A program made the translations under genes and the position numbers. The notes under the pieces are model-generated. The model was given only the letters and a program-made list of their open reading frames with translations. It did no database searches and had not been told where the DNA came from. Below are positions 52,852 to 61,948 of a DNA stretch of 64,000 nt, one piece after another (the stretch's first letter is position 1; the number at the start of each line of letters is the position of its first letter). The stretch is from CAYPEL01 sp036479985 (GTDB taxonomy: Bacteria; Pseudomonadota; Gammaproteobacteria; DSM-19610). The stretch covers positions 992,001 through 1,056,000 of the forward strand of contig CBDDAF010000003.1 in assembly GCA_965224815.1 (NCBI GenBank). The letters run 5' to 3'.

Positions 52852-54546
52852 CATAATCAGCGCAGCAACCGTAGTCAGGAAAAATAAAAGCGCTAAACCT
52901 CGCCAAAATGCAATGGGATTACGCTCAAGTAACGGTTGCCGTCCCTGTTTAGAATACTGTGGATTGGGATGTGAAAGTTCGTAAATAAATTCGGATAACA
53001 ATGTGTGGCGTCGATCCGGGTTAATCGAAACCGCCTTGCGCAAGGCACCATCTATCCAGTTGGGAATTGAATCATTACGATCTGATGCTGATAGATACTT
53101 TACCTTATCCATATTTTTTACTGTGAGCTCTTTCTGGTAAGGCAGTGCGCTGCATAGCATTTCATAGACAATAACACCCAACGAATAAATATCGGAACGG
53201 TTACTGCCTGGATGATCTTTCAGGTATTCAGGTGCTGTATAGTTAAGGGTGCCCAGCAAATTTTCACGGTTGATCGGTGTGCTAATTTCTTCGATACCAG
53301 CAATTTTAGTCGAACCGAAGTCAATGATTTTAACCACGCCGTGTTCGTCGATCATGATGTTTTCAGGCTTCAGATCCCGGTGAAGCATTTCCTGCCGGTG
53401 CATGGCACGCAATCCGGATGCGATCTGTTCTGCAATCTTTCTAACTTCATTGAAATCAGGGTTTGGGTTGTCGTGCATCCATTGGCGCAGTGTCGGCCCT
53501 TCAATATATTCCGTGACGTAATATACACACTGACGCCGTCCATGCGGGGCAATCACTTTAAGTACGTGCGCACTGTTTATCCGCTGCCCAACCCATTCTT
53601 CATGTAAGAACTGATCGATATAGACAGGATCATCCTCATAATTTACCGAAGGTGTTTTGAGTACGACCTTTTGATCAGTTTCAGTATCCAGCGCCAGGTA
53701 AACCTGAGTGCGCTTACTGGCGTGCAACTCGCGTAGAATTCGATAACCATCGAGCACCATGCCGGATTCCAGTGGTGGTGGAAACGGCAGTTCGGTCAGC
53801 TCACGATAAAATTCGTTTTCATCCAGGTTGGGCAATTGCTCAACGCGTAATAATTGCGCTGTCAGGTTATCGTTACTTTCTAATATTTTCGCTTTACGCA
53901 GAATTACATCGACACCTGTTTCGGGTGATTTCGCGTGTTCAACTGTGAGTCGCTTCAGCGTCACATCATCAACAAAATCGTGTATACCATCAGTCGTTAG
54001 CAGATACACATCTCTTTGCTCGACAGTCAGTGAACGGTAATCAATATCTATATGCGGATCTATCCCCATGGCGCGGCTGAGATAATTTTTTTCACTGCTG
54101 ACGGTAACGCGATGATCCGTGGTTAACTGTTCAAATTCGTCGCCGCGCAAACGGTAAATGCGGGTATCGCCAACGTGGAATAAATAGAGCGTGTTGGATT
54201 TGATCACCATCGCACTCAAGGTGGTTACCAAACCTTTGGGAGAGTCGTATTTTTGATGTCCCTGGCTGTAGAGCCAGCGGTTCAGGGCACCGAGGATTTT
54301 TTCACCGGAGGTTTTGACCGTCCAGGATTCTGGCGTGCTGAAATAATCATTCAGGAAACCCTGTACACAGGCATCGGCAGCTTCACGCCCCGCTTCGCTG
54401 CCGCTCATGCCATCGGCTATGACCGCAGCGACTCCTTTGGTTCTTAGTGAGGCATCTTCGGGAATGCGGATACCGCAGGAATCGTCGTTGGACTCTTTGG
54501 CACCGGCTTCGGAGTGTTGGCCTGCGATGATGGTTAGTTCGGACAT
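52849..54546 (-). CDS. Bifunctional PP2C phosphatase / Ser-Thr protein kinase
   Basis: 565 residues. PP2C domain ~1-240: VIADGMSGSEAGREAAD, FHVGDTRIYRLRGDEFEQLTTDHR, TTDGIHDFVDD and ESNDNLTAQLLRV keep the metal-binding aspartates. Kinase domain ~265-520: QKVVLKTP (Lys), LHRDLKPENIMID (catalytic Asp), IIDFGSTK and NYTAPEYL. A single C-terminal membrane helix (WRGLALLFFLTTVAALIM) ends the protein, and the stop lies in a repeat element. It sits next to the nitrate transporter, an arrangement found in nitrate-assimilation clusters of other gammaproteobacteria; a role in controlling that pathway is inference. Confidence 0.9.
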   Translation of the reverse strand: MSELTIIAGQHSEAGAKESNDDSCGIRIPEDASLRTKGVAAVIADGMSGSEAGREAADACVQGFLNDYFSTPESWTVKTSGEKILGALNRWLYSQGHQKYDSPKGLVTTLSAMVIKSNTLYLFHVGDTRIYRLRGDEFEQLTTDHRVTVSSEKNYLSRAMGIDPHIDIDYRSLTVEQRDVYLLTTDGIHDFVDDVTLKRLTVEHAKSPETGVDVILRKAKILESNDNLTAQLLRVEQLPNLDENEFYRELTELPFPPPLESGMVLDGYRILRELHASKRTQVYLALDTETDQKVVLKTPSVNYEDDPVYIDQFLHEEWVGQRINSAHVLKVIAPHGRRQCVYYVTEYIEGPTLRQWMHDNPNPDFNEVRKIAEQIASGLRAMHRQEMLHRDLKPENIMIDEHGVVKIIDFGSTKIAGIEEISTPINRENLLGTLNYTAPEYLKDHPGSNRSDIYSLGVIVYEMLCSALPYQKELTVKNMDKVKYLSASDRNDSIPNWIDGALRKAVSINPDRRHTLLSEFIYELSHPNPQYSKQGRQPLLERNPIAFWRGLALLFFLTTVAALIM

Positions 54547-54655
54547 GGGTTGAGTTTAGCTTATTGCCGATTAGTTATGTAAGAACCGTAGTGATCATTA
54601 TTATTCAAAATTAAAGAGTAAAAATATTTAATGAAAGAAAAGATTTTTATTTGAT

Positions 54656-54692
54656 CCCCTCTCCCTAGCCCTCTCCCTGAGGGGGAGAGGGG
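54656..54692. repeat. CCCCTCTCC-type palindrome
   Basis: CCCCTCTCCCTAGCCCTCTCCC opposite GGGGGAGAGGGG, between the kinase and narK. On the minus strand it follows narK and may form a 3' structure. Confidence 0.7.
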
Positions 54693-54752
54693 ACTGAATA
54701 ATAGAGGGAACTAGATAGCAGCGTATCTTTAATATTACTTCTTGAAGCTATT

Positions 54753-56213
54753 CTATGTCACTTCAATCATCTGCACTGTGCCGTCTGGCAGGATTTCTGC
54801 CATGTGCCCTTTGGGTTCTTCTAAAAACAGGACGGCGAAAATTGTTACTGCTACCGTACCGGCGATGACCATGAAGAAAACCTGCGCTGTTACAAATGAC
54901 AATACTGTTAAAAATAGAACCGCACCGATGTTACCGTAGGCGCCTACCACGCCGGCGATCTGGCCGGTCAGGCGGCGTCTAATCAAAGGGACCACTGCGA
55001 ATACACCGCCTGCCCCCGACCCCACAAAAAATGAGCAGGCCATCATCACAATGACCGCGAGTAAAATTGGCCACTCGGAGTTAATTTGACTCATTAATAC
55101 GAAGCCTATAGTCAAGCCCGCCAGTAAGACTATCAGTGTTTTCCTGCGTCCGAATCTATCACTGAGCCAGCCGCCACTCGGACAGGAAATTATATCCATA
55201 CCGGCAAAACAGGCGGCCAGTAACCCTGCAGTAACAACCGGAATGTCAAAAGTCTCCAGGAAGAACAAAGGCAACATGGAGACTACAGCAAGTTCGGTTC
55301 CAAAGGTCACCGCATAAGCCAGACTCAAAATGCTCACTTGCTTGAATTTGTACCGATGCATCTCCGGTACAGCCTTTTTGAAAATGTCTGAATTTACCTT
55401 GTAAATTTGTCTGCACTGAAAGAGATAAGTGCATGCGAGTACTATATATATAGTACTTACCGCCCGGTCATCCAGCAATCCAAGCGCCGACACTTTCCAG
55501 GTTAATAAAGCCAGTGCGGCATACATCGGGATATTGACCAGCAGATAAAAGAAAAAATCTCTTTTACTGGTCACTTCCAGACCACCCGTTTTGTTCGGCT
55601 TAAAGTAGGTAGAACCCGCAGGCGTATCAGAGACTGAAAAGTAGTACACAACCGAGTATACAAGTGTCAATACACCCGTCAGTCCAGAGGCATAACGCCA
55701 GCCATCATCGCCACCAAATGCTAAGGCTAACGCCGGTAAGCTGACCGCTGCCGCAGCTGATCCCACATTTCCTAGTCCTTTGTAGACCCCCTCCGCCAAA
55801 CCCACTTGTTTAGCGGGATACCATTCACTGACAATACGAATGCCAATGACAAAGCCTGCGCCAACAAACCCCATCAGAAATCGGGCCAGCGCCAGCATTT
55901 CATAAGTATCCGCGATGGCAAAAAAGAAACACAGAAAACTGGAGAAAAACAGTAACAAGGAATAAATCAACCGCGGCCCATACGCATCAACCAGCATGCC
56001 GATGATGATTCGGGCAGGAATGGTGAGCGCCACATTCAGGATCAGCAGTATTTTGATCTGCTGGTCTGACAAGCCCATGCTGTCTTTAATGGCAATCAGT
56101 AAAGGGGCATGGTTGAACCAGACAAGAAAGGTCAGAAAAAAAGCAAACCATGTCAGGTGCAGAATACGTGTCTTGCCTTTGAATGAAAACACGTCGAACT
56201 TTGACTCTTGCAT
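54753..56213 (-). CDS. narK: NarK-family nitrate/nitrite MFS transporter
   Basis: 486 residues from ATG 56211-56213; an upstream in-frame start at 56258 would precede the predicted transcription start. Twelve hydrophobic helices. Nitrate-signature-like glycine-rich segments: GFVGAGFVIGIRIVSEWYP and AEGVYKGLGNVGSAAAAV in the first half, GSGAGGVFAVVPLIRRRLTGQIAGVVGAYGNIGAV in the second. It imports nitrate or exchanges it for nitrite. Transcribed divergently from nirBD, from its own sigma-54 promoter. Confidence 0.92.
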   Translation of the reverse strand: MQESKFDVFSFKGKTRILHLTWFAFFLTFLVWFNHAPLLIAIKDSMGLSDQQIKILLILNVALTIPARIIIGMLVDAYGPRLIYSLLLFFSSFLCFFFAIADTYEMLALARFLMGFVGAGFVIGIRIVSEWYPAKQVGLAEGVYKGLGNVGSAAAAVSLPALALAFGGDDGWRYASGLTGVLTLVYSVVYYFSVSDTPAGSTYFKPNKTGGLEVTSKRDFFFYLLVNIPMYAALALLTWKVSALGLLDDRAVSTIYIVLACTYLFQCRQIYKVNSDIFKKAVPEMHRYKFKQVSILSLAYAVTFGTELAVVSMLPLFFLETFDIPVVTAGLLAACFAGMDIISCPSGGWLSDRFGRRKTLIVLLAGLTIGFVLMSQINSEWPILLAVIVMMACSFFVGSGAGGVFAVVPLIRRRLTGQIAGVVGAYGNIGAVLFLTVLSFVTAQVFFMVIAGTVAVTIFAVLFLEEPKGHMAEILPDGTVQMIEVT

Positions 56214-56253
56214 GACTACGTTGCCTGTCAGGTAGTAAATATAAATATTGTTC

Positions 56254-56269
56254 AGCAAGAGCTATGCCA
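56254..56269 (-). promoter_or_regulatory. Sigma-54 promoter of narK
   Basis: On the minus strand: TGGCATAGCTCTTGCT, with -24 GG and -12 GC separated by exactly ten bases. Predicted start about 12 bp downstream (~56243), giving a ~30-nt leader before the narK ATG at 56213. Confidence 0.78.
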
Positions 56270-56480
56270 TGCAATTACTTAGGACACTATCGATTTGTTA
56301 ATTGTTAGCTGATGAAACTTAACTGACTCAATCAGAACAGTTGAGATGTGGCTTAACTGCTTGTTATTTCAAGCAGGCATTTACATAAAACAAAATCATT
56401 TCGGCCTTGATACGGCTTTTCCAATAACACGAAAAGTGCAGATCAGAATGATCACAACTACGCAATAACTAGCTCAAATT

Positions 56481-56495
56481 GCGCCAAGCTGGAGC
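56481..56495. promoter_or_regulatory. NtrC-like binding site 1
   Basis: GCGCCAAGCTGGAGC resembles the NtrC consensus GCACC-N5-GGTGC with one change in each half. Centred ~150 bp upstream of the predicted nirB start, a typical enhancer distance. Factor identity is inference. Confidence 0.6.
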
Positions 56496-56511
56496 ATTTG
56501 TTTATTATAAT

Positions 56512-56526
56512 GCACTAATATTGTGC
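56512..56526. promoter_or_regulatory. NtrC-like binding site 2
   Basis: GCACTAATATTGTGC keeps the GCAC-N7-GTGC core of NtrC sites. It lies 31 bp (three helical turns) from site 1, so both would face the same side of DNA, as in tandem NtrC enhancers. Confidence 0.62.
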
Positions 56527-56612
56527 GAATACGGCTCGCCCGACTCTGCCCTGACGCGTAACTTAGTAGTCAACCTATTGAATTTAATAACTTAAAACAC
56601 ACAATGACCCGC

Positions 56613-56628
56613 TGGCATGCTGCTTGCT
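56613..56628 (+). promoter_or_regulatory. Sigma-54 promoter of nirBD
   Basis: TGGCATGCTGCTTGCT with GG-N10-GC. Predicted start ~56639, 24 bp upstream of the nirB ATG at 56663. The remainder of the 56214-56662 gap contains no gene. Confidence 0.8.
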
Positions 56629-56662
56629 AAACCATAGATATGAACACTCCGTGGAAGGCGTT

Positions 56663-59101
56663 ATGAAAGAAAAACTGGTTTTAATTGGCAACGGTATGGC
56701 CGGTGTCCGCACGTTGGAAGAAGTCCTCAAACTCGCACCGGATCAGTATGACATCAGTGTATTTGGTGGTGAACCTTATGGTAACTACAACCGGATTTTA
56801 CTGTCACCGGTTCTCGCTGGCGAAAAAACCATTGACGAAATCATGCTCAACGATGAGCAATGGTACAAAGACAATGACATCACGCTGCACAAAGGCAAGT
56901 GGGTTGATGAAGTCAATCGTGCACAACGCATCGTACGCACTACAGATGGCACCGAAGAAAAATACGATCGCTTGATTATTGCGACCGGCTCTAATCCGTT
57001 TATTATTCCGATACCCGGTCATGATATGCAAGGCGTGATTGCGTTCCGTGATATCAACGATGTTGACACTATGCTGTCTGCATCAAAGGAAAAAAACGGA
57101 AAGGCTATTGTCATTGGTGGCGGCCTGCTCGGTCTTGAAGCAGCCAATGGCCTGATGAAGCAAGGCATGGATGTCAGTGTAGTTCACCTGCTCGATTCAC
57201 TCATGGAACGTCAGCTGGACAAAGCCGCATCAGCGTTACTAAAAGCCTCGCTTGAAGAACGTGGCATGAAATTCCTGATGGAAGCACAGACTGAAGCGAT
57301 CATCGGCAAGGATCAGGTCGAAGCGGTTCGTTTCAAGGACGGCACCGAAGTTCCGGCTGATCTGGTGGTGATGGCAGTCGGCATCAAACCCAATATCGAG
57401 CTCGCCGAAAAGATTGGTCTGCACTGCGAACGTGGCATTGTCGTCAGCGACACCATGCAGACCTTTGATCCGCGTATTTATTCAGTCGGTGAATGTGTGC
57501 AGCATCGCGGCATGACCTACGGACTGGTTGCACCGTTGTTTGAGCAGGCTAAAGTCTGTGCCAATCACCTGGCTCATCTGGGCATCGCCCGCTACGAAGG
57601 CTCGATCACTTCCACTAAATTAAAAGTCACCGGTATCGATTTATTCTCTGCCGGTGATTTCGAAGGTGACGACACCACCGAAGAACTTGTACTTCAGGAT
57701 CCTGGGTTGGGCATCTATAAAAAAGTCGTTCTCAAAGACAATAAAATCCAGGGCGCCGTGATGTACGGCGATACCATTGATGGGACCTGGTACTTCGAAA
57801 TGATGCGTGACAATACCGATGTCTCTGATATCCGCGACAAGCTATTATTTGGTCAAGCACATCTCGGTGATTCCGGTCACGGTGACGACAATCGTGTTGC
57901 TGCCATGTCTGCAACCACTGAAATCTGTGGCTGCAATGGTATTTGCAAGGGTGACATTGTTGATGCAATCACCAGGAAGAATCTGTTCACTCTGGATGAT
58001 GTACGCGTACACACTAAAGCATCCAGTTCCTGTGGTTCCTGCACCGGTCTGGTTGAAGCCCTGCTGGCACACACCTTGGGTGGCGATTACTCACAGTCAC
58101 CCAACAAGAAACCTTTATGCGGTTGCACAGAATTTACGCACGACGAAGTGCGTACCAGCATCCGCGAAAATGAACTCAAGACGGTACACGATGTGCAGGA
58201 ATTTCTTGAATGGAAAGCGCCGGATGGTTGCAGCAAATGCCGCCCCGCCCTCAATTACTATTTACTTTGCCAGTGGCCGGGCGAATACATCGATGATAAT
58301 CAATCACGTTTTATTAACGAACGTGCTCACGCCAATATTCAGAAAGACGCTACATTTTCTGTTATCCCTCGTATGTGGGGTGGCGGTACTACACCCGATG
58401 AACTGCGCGCAATCGCCGATGCCGCAGAAAAGTTTAATGTAAAAACTGTGCACGTCACAGGTGGTCAGCGCATTGCTATGTACGGCCTTAAAAAAGAAGA
58501 ACTGCCAGTAATCTGGGGTGATTTGAGTAAAGCTGGCCTGGTGTCTGGACACGCTTACGGTAAAGCACTACGTACCGTTAAAACTTGTGTCGGTAAAGAA
58601 TGGTGCCGATTTGGCACACAAGACTCCACGCAACTGGGTGTCGATCTCGAGAAGATGACCTGGGGTTCGTGGACGCCGCACAAATACAAAATGGCTGCCT
58701 CGGGCTGCCCGCGTAACTGTGCTGAAGCTACCATTAAGGATTTTGGTGTCGTCTGTGTTGACTCCGGTTACGAGTTACACGTCGGCGGTAACGGTGGCGT
58801 CAAAGTGCGTGCTACCGACCTGCTCTGTCATGTCGAAACTTCAGAACAGGTTCTGGAATATGCTGCCGCATTCATGCAGCTATATCGTGAAGACGCCCAC
58901 TATCTGGAGCGTACCGCACCCTGGCTAGAACGCGTTGGTTTGACTTTTGTTAAAGAAAAAGTGGTCGAAGATGAAGCCGGACGCAAAGCGCTCGCCGAAC
59001 GTTTCCTTTACTCGCAGAAGTTTTCCCAGGATGACCCCTGGCAAGCCCGCGCTGAAGGTACCGACGAACACGAATTCAAACCCATCAAGATGGTAAGTTG
59101 A
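56663..59101 (+). CDS. nirB: Assimilatory-type nitrite reductase large subunit NirB
   Basis: 812 residues from ATG 56663 (GGAAGG upstream). Domains in order: FAD/NAD(P)-binding reductase (LVLIGNGMAGVRTLEE at the start; VIGGGLLGLEAANGL ~145), two BFD-type [2Fe-2S] regions (CGCNGICKGDI and CGSCTGLVEALL; then CGCTEFTHDEVR), ferredoxin-like half-domain and siroheme-[4Fe-4S] domain with CVGKEWCRFG (~648) and GCPRNCAEA (~684). It reduces nitrite to ammonium with NAD(P)H in the cytoplasm, with NirD. First gene of the nirBD group; sigma-54 promoter and NtrC-like sites upstream. Confidence 0.96.
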   Translation: MKEKLVLIGNGMAGVRTLEEVLKLAPDQYDISVFGGEPYGNYNRILLSPVLAGEKTIDEIMLNDEQWYKDNDITLHKGKWVDEVNRAQRIVRTTDGTEEKYDRLIIATGSNPFIIPIPGHDMQGVIAFRDINDVDTMLSASKEKNGKAIVIGGGLLGLEAANGLMKQGMDVSVVHLLDSLMERQLDKAASALLKASLEERGMKFLMEAQTEAIIGKDQVEAVRFKDGTEVPADLVVMAVGIKPNIELAEKIGLHCERGIVVSDTMQTFDPRIYSVGECVQHRGMTYGLVAPLFEQAKVCANHLAHLGIARYEGSITSTKLKVTGIDLFSAGDFEGDDTTEELVLQDPGLGIYKKVVLKDNKIQGAVMYGDTIDGTWYFEMMRDNTDVSDIRDKLLFGQAHLGDSGHGDDNRVAAMSATTEICGCNGICKGDIVDAITRKNLFTLDDVRVHTKASSSCGSCTGLVEALLAHTLGGDYSQSPNKKPLCGCTEFTHDEVRTSIRENELKTVHDVQEFLEWKAPDGCSKCRPALNYYLLCQWPGEYIDDNQSRFINERAHANIQKDATFSVIPRMWGGGTTPDELRAIADAAEKFNVKTVHVTGGQRIAMYGLKKEELPVIWGDLSKAGLVSGHAYGKALRTVKTCVGKEWCRFGTQDSTQLGVDLEKMTWGSWTPHKYKMAASGCPRNCAEATIKDFGVVCVDSGYELHVGGNGGVKVRATDLLCHVETSEQVLEYAAAFMQLYREDAHYLERTAPWLERVGLTFVKEKVVEDEAGRKALAERFLYSQKFSQDDPWQARAEGTDEHEFKPIKMVS

Positions 59102-59111
59102 GACTACGATC

Positions 59112-59477
59112 ATGCAACAGGCAGAAAAAGTAATGAGTGAACAAGACAGCTGGATCGAAGTCGGTAACCTGAATGACATTCCGAAACTGGGCGCACGCGT
59201 AGTACGTACTGCCGACGGAGACATTGCCGTGTTCCGCACAGCAGATGATGAAATCTTTGCACTGCGGGATAAATGTCCCCATAAAGGCGGCCCGCTTTCG
59301 CAAGGCATTGTGCACGGCAAGCGTGTTGCTTGTCCTTTGCATGACTGGAAGATTCAACTGGATTCAGGCGAAGCGGTTGCACCGGATGAAGGCTGTGCAG
59401 CGAGTTACCCTGTCAAGGTTGAAGGTGAATTGATTTTGTTGTCGTTGACACCGAATGAAGGCTGTCCGAATAGTTAG
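59112..59477 (+). CDS. nirD: Nitrite reductase small subunit NirD, Rieske-type
   Basis: 121 residues (114 if the ATG at 59133 is used). The Rieske-like fold retains both cluster ligand pairs: CPHKGGP (~53) and CPLHDW (~72). Many NirD proteins, including that of E. coli, lack these ligands, so this one probably carries a [2Fe-2S] cluster. Partner of NirB, 10 bp downstream. Confidence 0.92.
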   Translation: MQQAEKVMSEQDSWIEVGNLNDIPKLGARVVRTADGDIAVFRTADDEIFALRDKCPHKGGPLSQGIVHGKRVACPLHDWKIQLDSGEAVAPDEGCAASYPVKVEGELILLSLTPNEGCPNS

Positions 59478-59734
59478 GTCTGAAATTTTATATTTGAAAT
59501 ATTTTTAATCAAATTATTGAATGAGAGATCAGGCCATATCGATTTTATTATTAAATTATTTCGATCGAGTCTGAACCTTTCAAACTACCACCGCTAAATG
59601 AACGCATCGTCCCCTCTCCCTCAGGGACAGGGAGAGGGGGGTTAGATAAGACAACACCTTTAGATCCCCTCTCCCCAGCCCTCCCCCTGAGGGGGAGGGA
59701 GTTTCACGTAACCAGATTATTTTGAGATTTATAT
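59478..59734. repeat. nirD-nasA gap with two CCCCTCTCC-type palindromes
   Basis: Palindromes at 59611-59642 and 59666-59700; the rest is AT-rich. No promoter was identified with confidence, so nasA may be reached by read-through from nirBD. Confidence 0.65.
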
Positions 59735-61939
59735 ATGCTATTCGGACGTAACCAGAAAAATCCTATCAAAATCGCTGACAAAAAAGTCACCGAGTGGAAA
59801 TACGCCACCTGCGGCTACTGCTCCACCGGTTGTTCTATTGAAGTGGGATTAAACACAGAAGGCAAAGCGGTCGCTTCACGCGGTGTTGGTGGCGCTGACG
59901 TCAACCGAGGCAAACTTTGCTTAAAAGGTATTTTCGAACACGAACTGTTCGACTCGGCCGGGCGTGGCACTGAACCCTTAATCCGCGATCAGTTTCACGA
60001 TGAATGGAAAACCACTGACTGGGATACCGCACTTAACAAGACGCATGACGAGTTTGTGCGTATCCAGGAAAAATATGGCCGCGATTCAATTGCCATAGTA
60101 TCAACTGGTCAGATGCTCACTGAAGAATTTTACACGCTCGGCAAACTTACCCGCGGTTTAATCGGTACCAACAATTACGATGGCAATACCACGCTTTGCA
60201 TGGCATCCGCTGTATCAGGCTACAAACGCTCCTTCGGTTCCGACGGCCCACCTGGCTGTTATGAAGATTTCGAGAACACTGACTGCCTGATCGCCTGGGG
60301 TTCCAACTTGCCTGAGCAACACCCGATCATCTACTGGCGTATGAAAGAAGCCCAGGAAAAACGCGGCTTCCCGTTAATTGTCATTGATCCGCGCGTGACT
60401 ATGCTAGCGCAGAACGCCGACATGCACCTGACCATTACACCCGGCACAGATGTCGTGCTGCAAAATGCGCTGATGCACGTTATCCTCAAAGAAGGTCTGG
60501 AAGATCGCGCCTATATCGACGCCAACACCAACGGCATCGAAGATCTGGAAGCCGAAGTTGCAAAATATGATCCGACTACCGCGGCAAAAGTTTGCGGCAT
60601 CGACGAAGACACCATTCAAAATATTGCCCGTCTGTTCGCCAAAGCCGGTACAGCGATGCAAATCTGGACCATGGGCATTAATCAAAGCACACACGGCTCG
60701 GATGGTGTGGTGGGTATTAATAATCTCGCATTGATCACTGGTAACGTCGGCAAACCCGGCGGCACCAGCCTGTCGATCACTGGCCAGTGCAATGCTATGG
60801 GCACCCGCGAATGGTCGTCATGTTCAGGATTGCCCAATCACCGTTACCTGGAAAACCCTGAAGATCGCGAAGAGATGGCGAAGTTCTGGGGTATCGACCC
60901 TGAATTTTTCCCGAAAAAACGCGGCCTGTTCCAAACTGATATTTATCCGGCTATCGAGACCGGACAAATCAAAGGTCTGTGGCTGATTGCGACCAACCCG
61001 ATGAGTTCTCTCCCCAATACAGCCCGTATTCGAAAATCAATGGAACGACTGGAATTCTGCGTCGTTCAGGATTGTTATCAGGACACCGAGAGCGCGCAAT
61101 ACGCTAATGTCTTTTTACCGGCGGGCACCTGGGCAGAAAAAGAAGGCGTCATGACTAACACCGAACGCCGCGTCAACATTGTGAAGCCCGTTATTAAACC
61201 GCACGGTAACTCAAAAGCTGATTTATGGATTTTTAATCAGATGGCCGAACGTTTTAACACCGAAGGGAAAATCAACTTCCCGGAAAAACCTGCGGACATT
61301 TTTCTGGAAATGGGCGAACTTTCCAAAGGCAGGCTGGCTGATATTTCCGGTATGAACCATGAATTAATCGAACAAAATCGCGGCATCCAATGGCCTTATA
61401 CTGAAGCACAAGCTGAACGTGGTGAAGCACCACCCCAGGGTGGAAAGCGACTTTACACTGAAGCGGCGACCTTCCGTTATCCAGATGGTAAAGCAAAACT
61501 TATCCCTCTACCCTTTATCGACAACAATGAAGTGCCGGATGAAAAATACCCCTACTGGCTCAACACCGGCCGCCTGATAGAACACTGGCACGGCCGTTCC
61601 AAGACCGGCAAGCTGAGTAACAATAATAAATACAGTCCAATTCCCTTTATTGAACTCAACCCCGATGCAGCTAAAGAACTGGGCGTGCTTGCGGGTGAGT
61701 ATGTACGACTGATCTCGCGCCGTTCGGACGCTGTAGTCATAGCGCAACTAACCCATCGGGTGCCGAAAAACATGATCTTTCTACCCTTTCATTTCTACGA
61801 TTGCGCAAATCGGCTAACCCTTGGTCTACTGGATCCTCATTCACGCCAACCTGCCTACAAACAATCTGCAGTACGCATTGAACGCGCTGCCGATCAACAG
61901 GCCGCGGCTAAACTTAGCATGGAAATGCGCACGTTTTAG
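59735..61939 (+). CDS. nasA: Assimilatory nitrate reductase catalytic subunit (NasA type)
   Basis: 734 residues, molybdopterin oxidoreductase without a Tat signal, hence cytoplasmic. N-terminal [4Fe-4S] site CGYCSTGC...GKLCLKG (~27-64); Mo-ligand region TTLCMASAVSGYKRSFGSDGPP with Cys ~151; LPEQHPIIYWRMKEA; MGINQSTHGSDGVV; C-terminal dinucleotide domain LNTGRLIEHWHGRSKTG. It is shorter than enterobacterial NasA, lacking the C-terminal [2Fe-2S] domain. Electrons would come from the next gene product (FeS/membrane subunit) or another donor. It reduces nitrate to nitrite for NirBD. Confidence 0.92.
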   Translation: MLFGRNQKNPIKIADKKVTEWKYATCGYCSTGCSIEVGLNTEGKAVASRGVGGADVNRGKLCLKGIFEHELFDSAGRGTEPLIRDQFHDEWKTTDWDTALNKTHDEFVRIQEKYGRDSIAIVSTGQMLTEEFYTLGKLTRGLIGTNNYDGNTTLCMASAVSGYKRSFGSDGPPGCYEDFENTDCLIAWGSNLPEQHPIIYWRMKEAQEKRGFPLIVIDPRVTMLAQNADMHLTITPGTDVVLQNALMHVILKEGLEDRAYIDANTNGIEDLEAEVAKYDPTTAAKVCGIDEDTIQNIARLFAKAGTAMQIWTMGINQSTHGSDGVVGINNLALITGNVGKPGGTSLSITGQCNAMGTREWSSCSGLPNHRYLENPEDREEMAKFWGIDPEFFPKKRGLFQTDIYPAIETGQIKGLWLIATNPMSSLPNTARIRKSMERLEFCVVQDCYQDTESAQYANVFLPAGTWAEKEGVMTNTERRVNIVKPVIKPHGNSKADLWIFNQMAERFNTEGKINFPEKPADIFLEMGELSKGRLADISGMNHELIEQNRGIQWPYTEAQAERGEAPPQGGKRLYTEAATFRYPDGKAKLIPLPFIDNNEVPDEKYPYWLNTGRLIEHWHGRSKTGKLSNNNKYSPIPFIELNPDAAKELGVLAGEYVRLISRRSDAVVIAQLTHRVPKNMIFLPFHFYDCANRLTLGLLDPHSRQPAYKQSAVRIERAADQQAAAKLSMEMRTF

Positions 61940-61948
61940 GAAACGAAT

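Noticed and set aside
56624..56662. Upstream TTG start for nirB
   Set aside because: It lies within the sigma-54 promoter, upstream of the predicted transcription start; the ATG at 56663 has GGAAGG and begins the family N-terminus.
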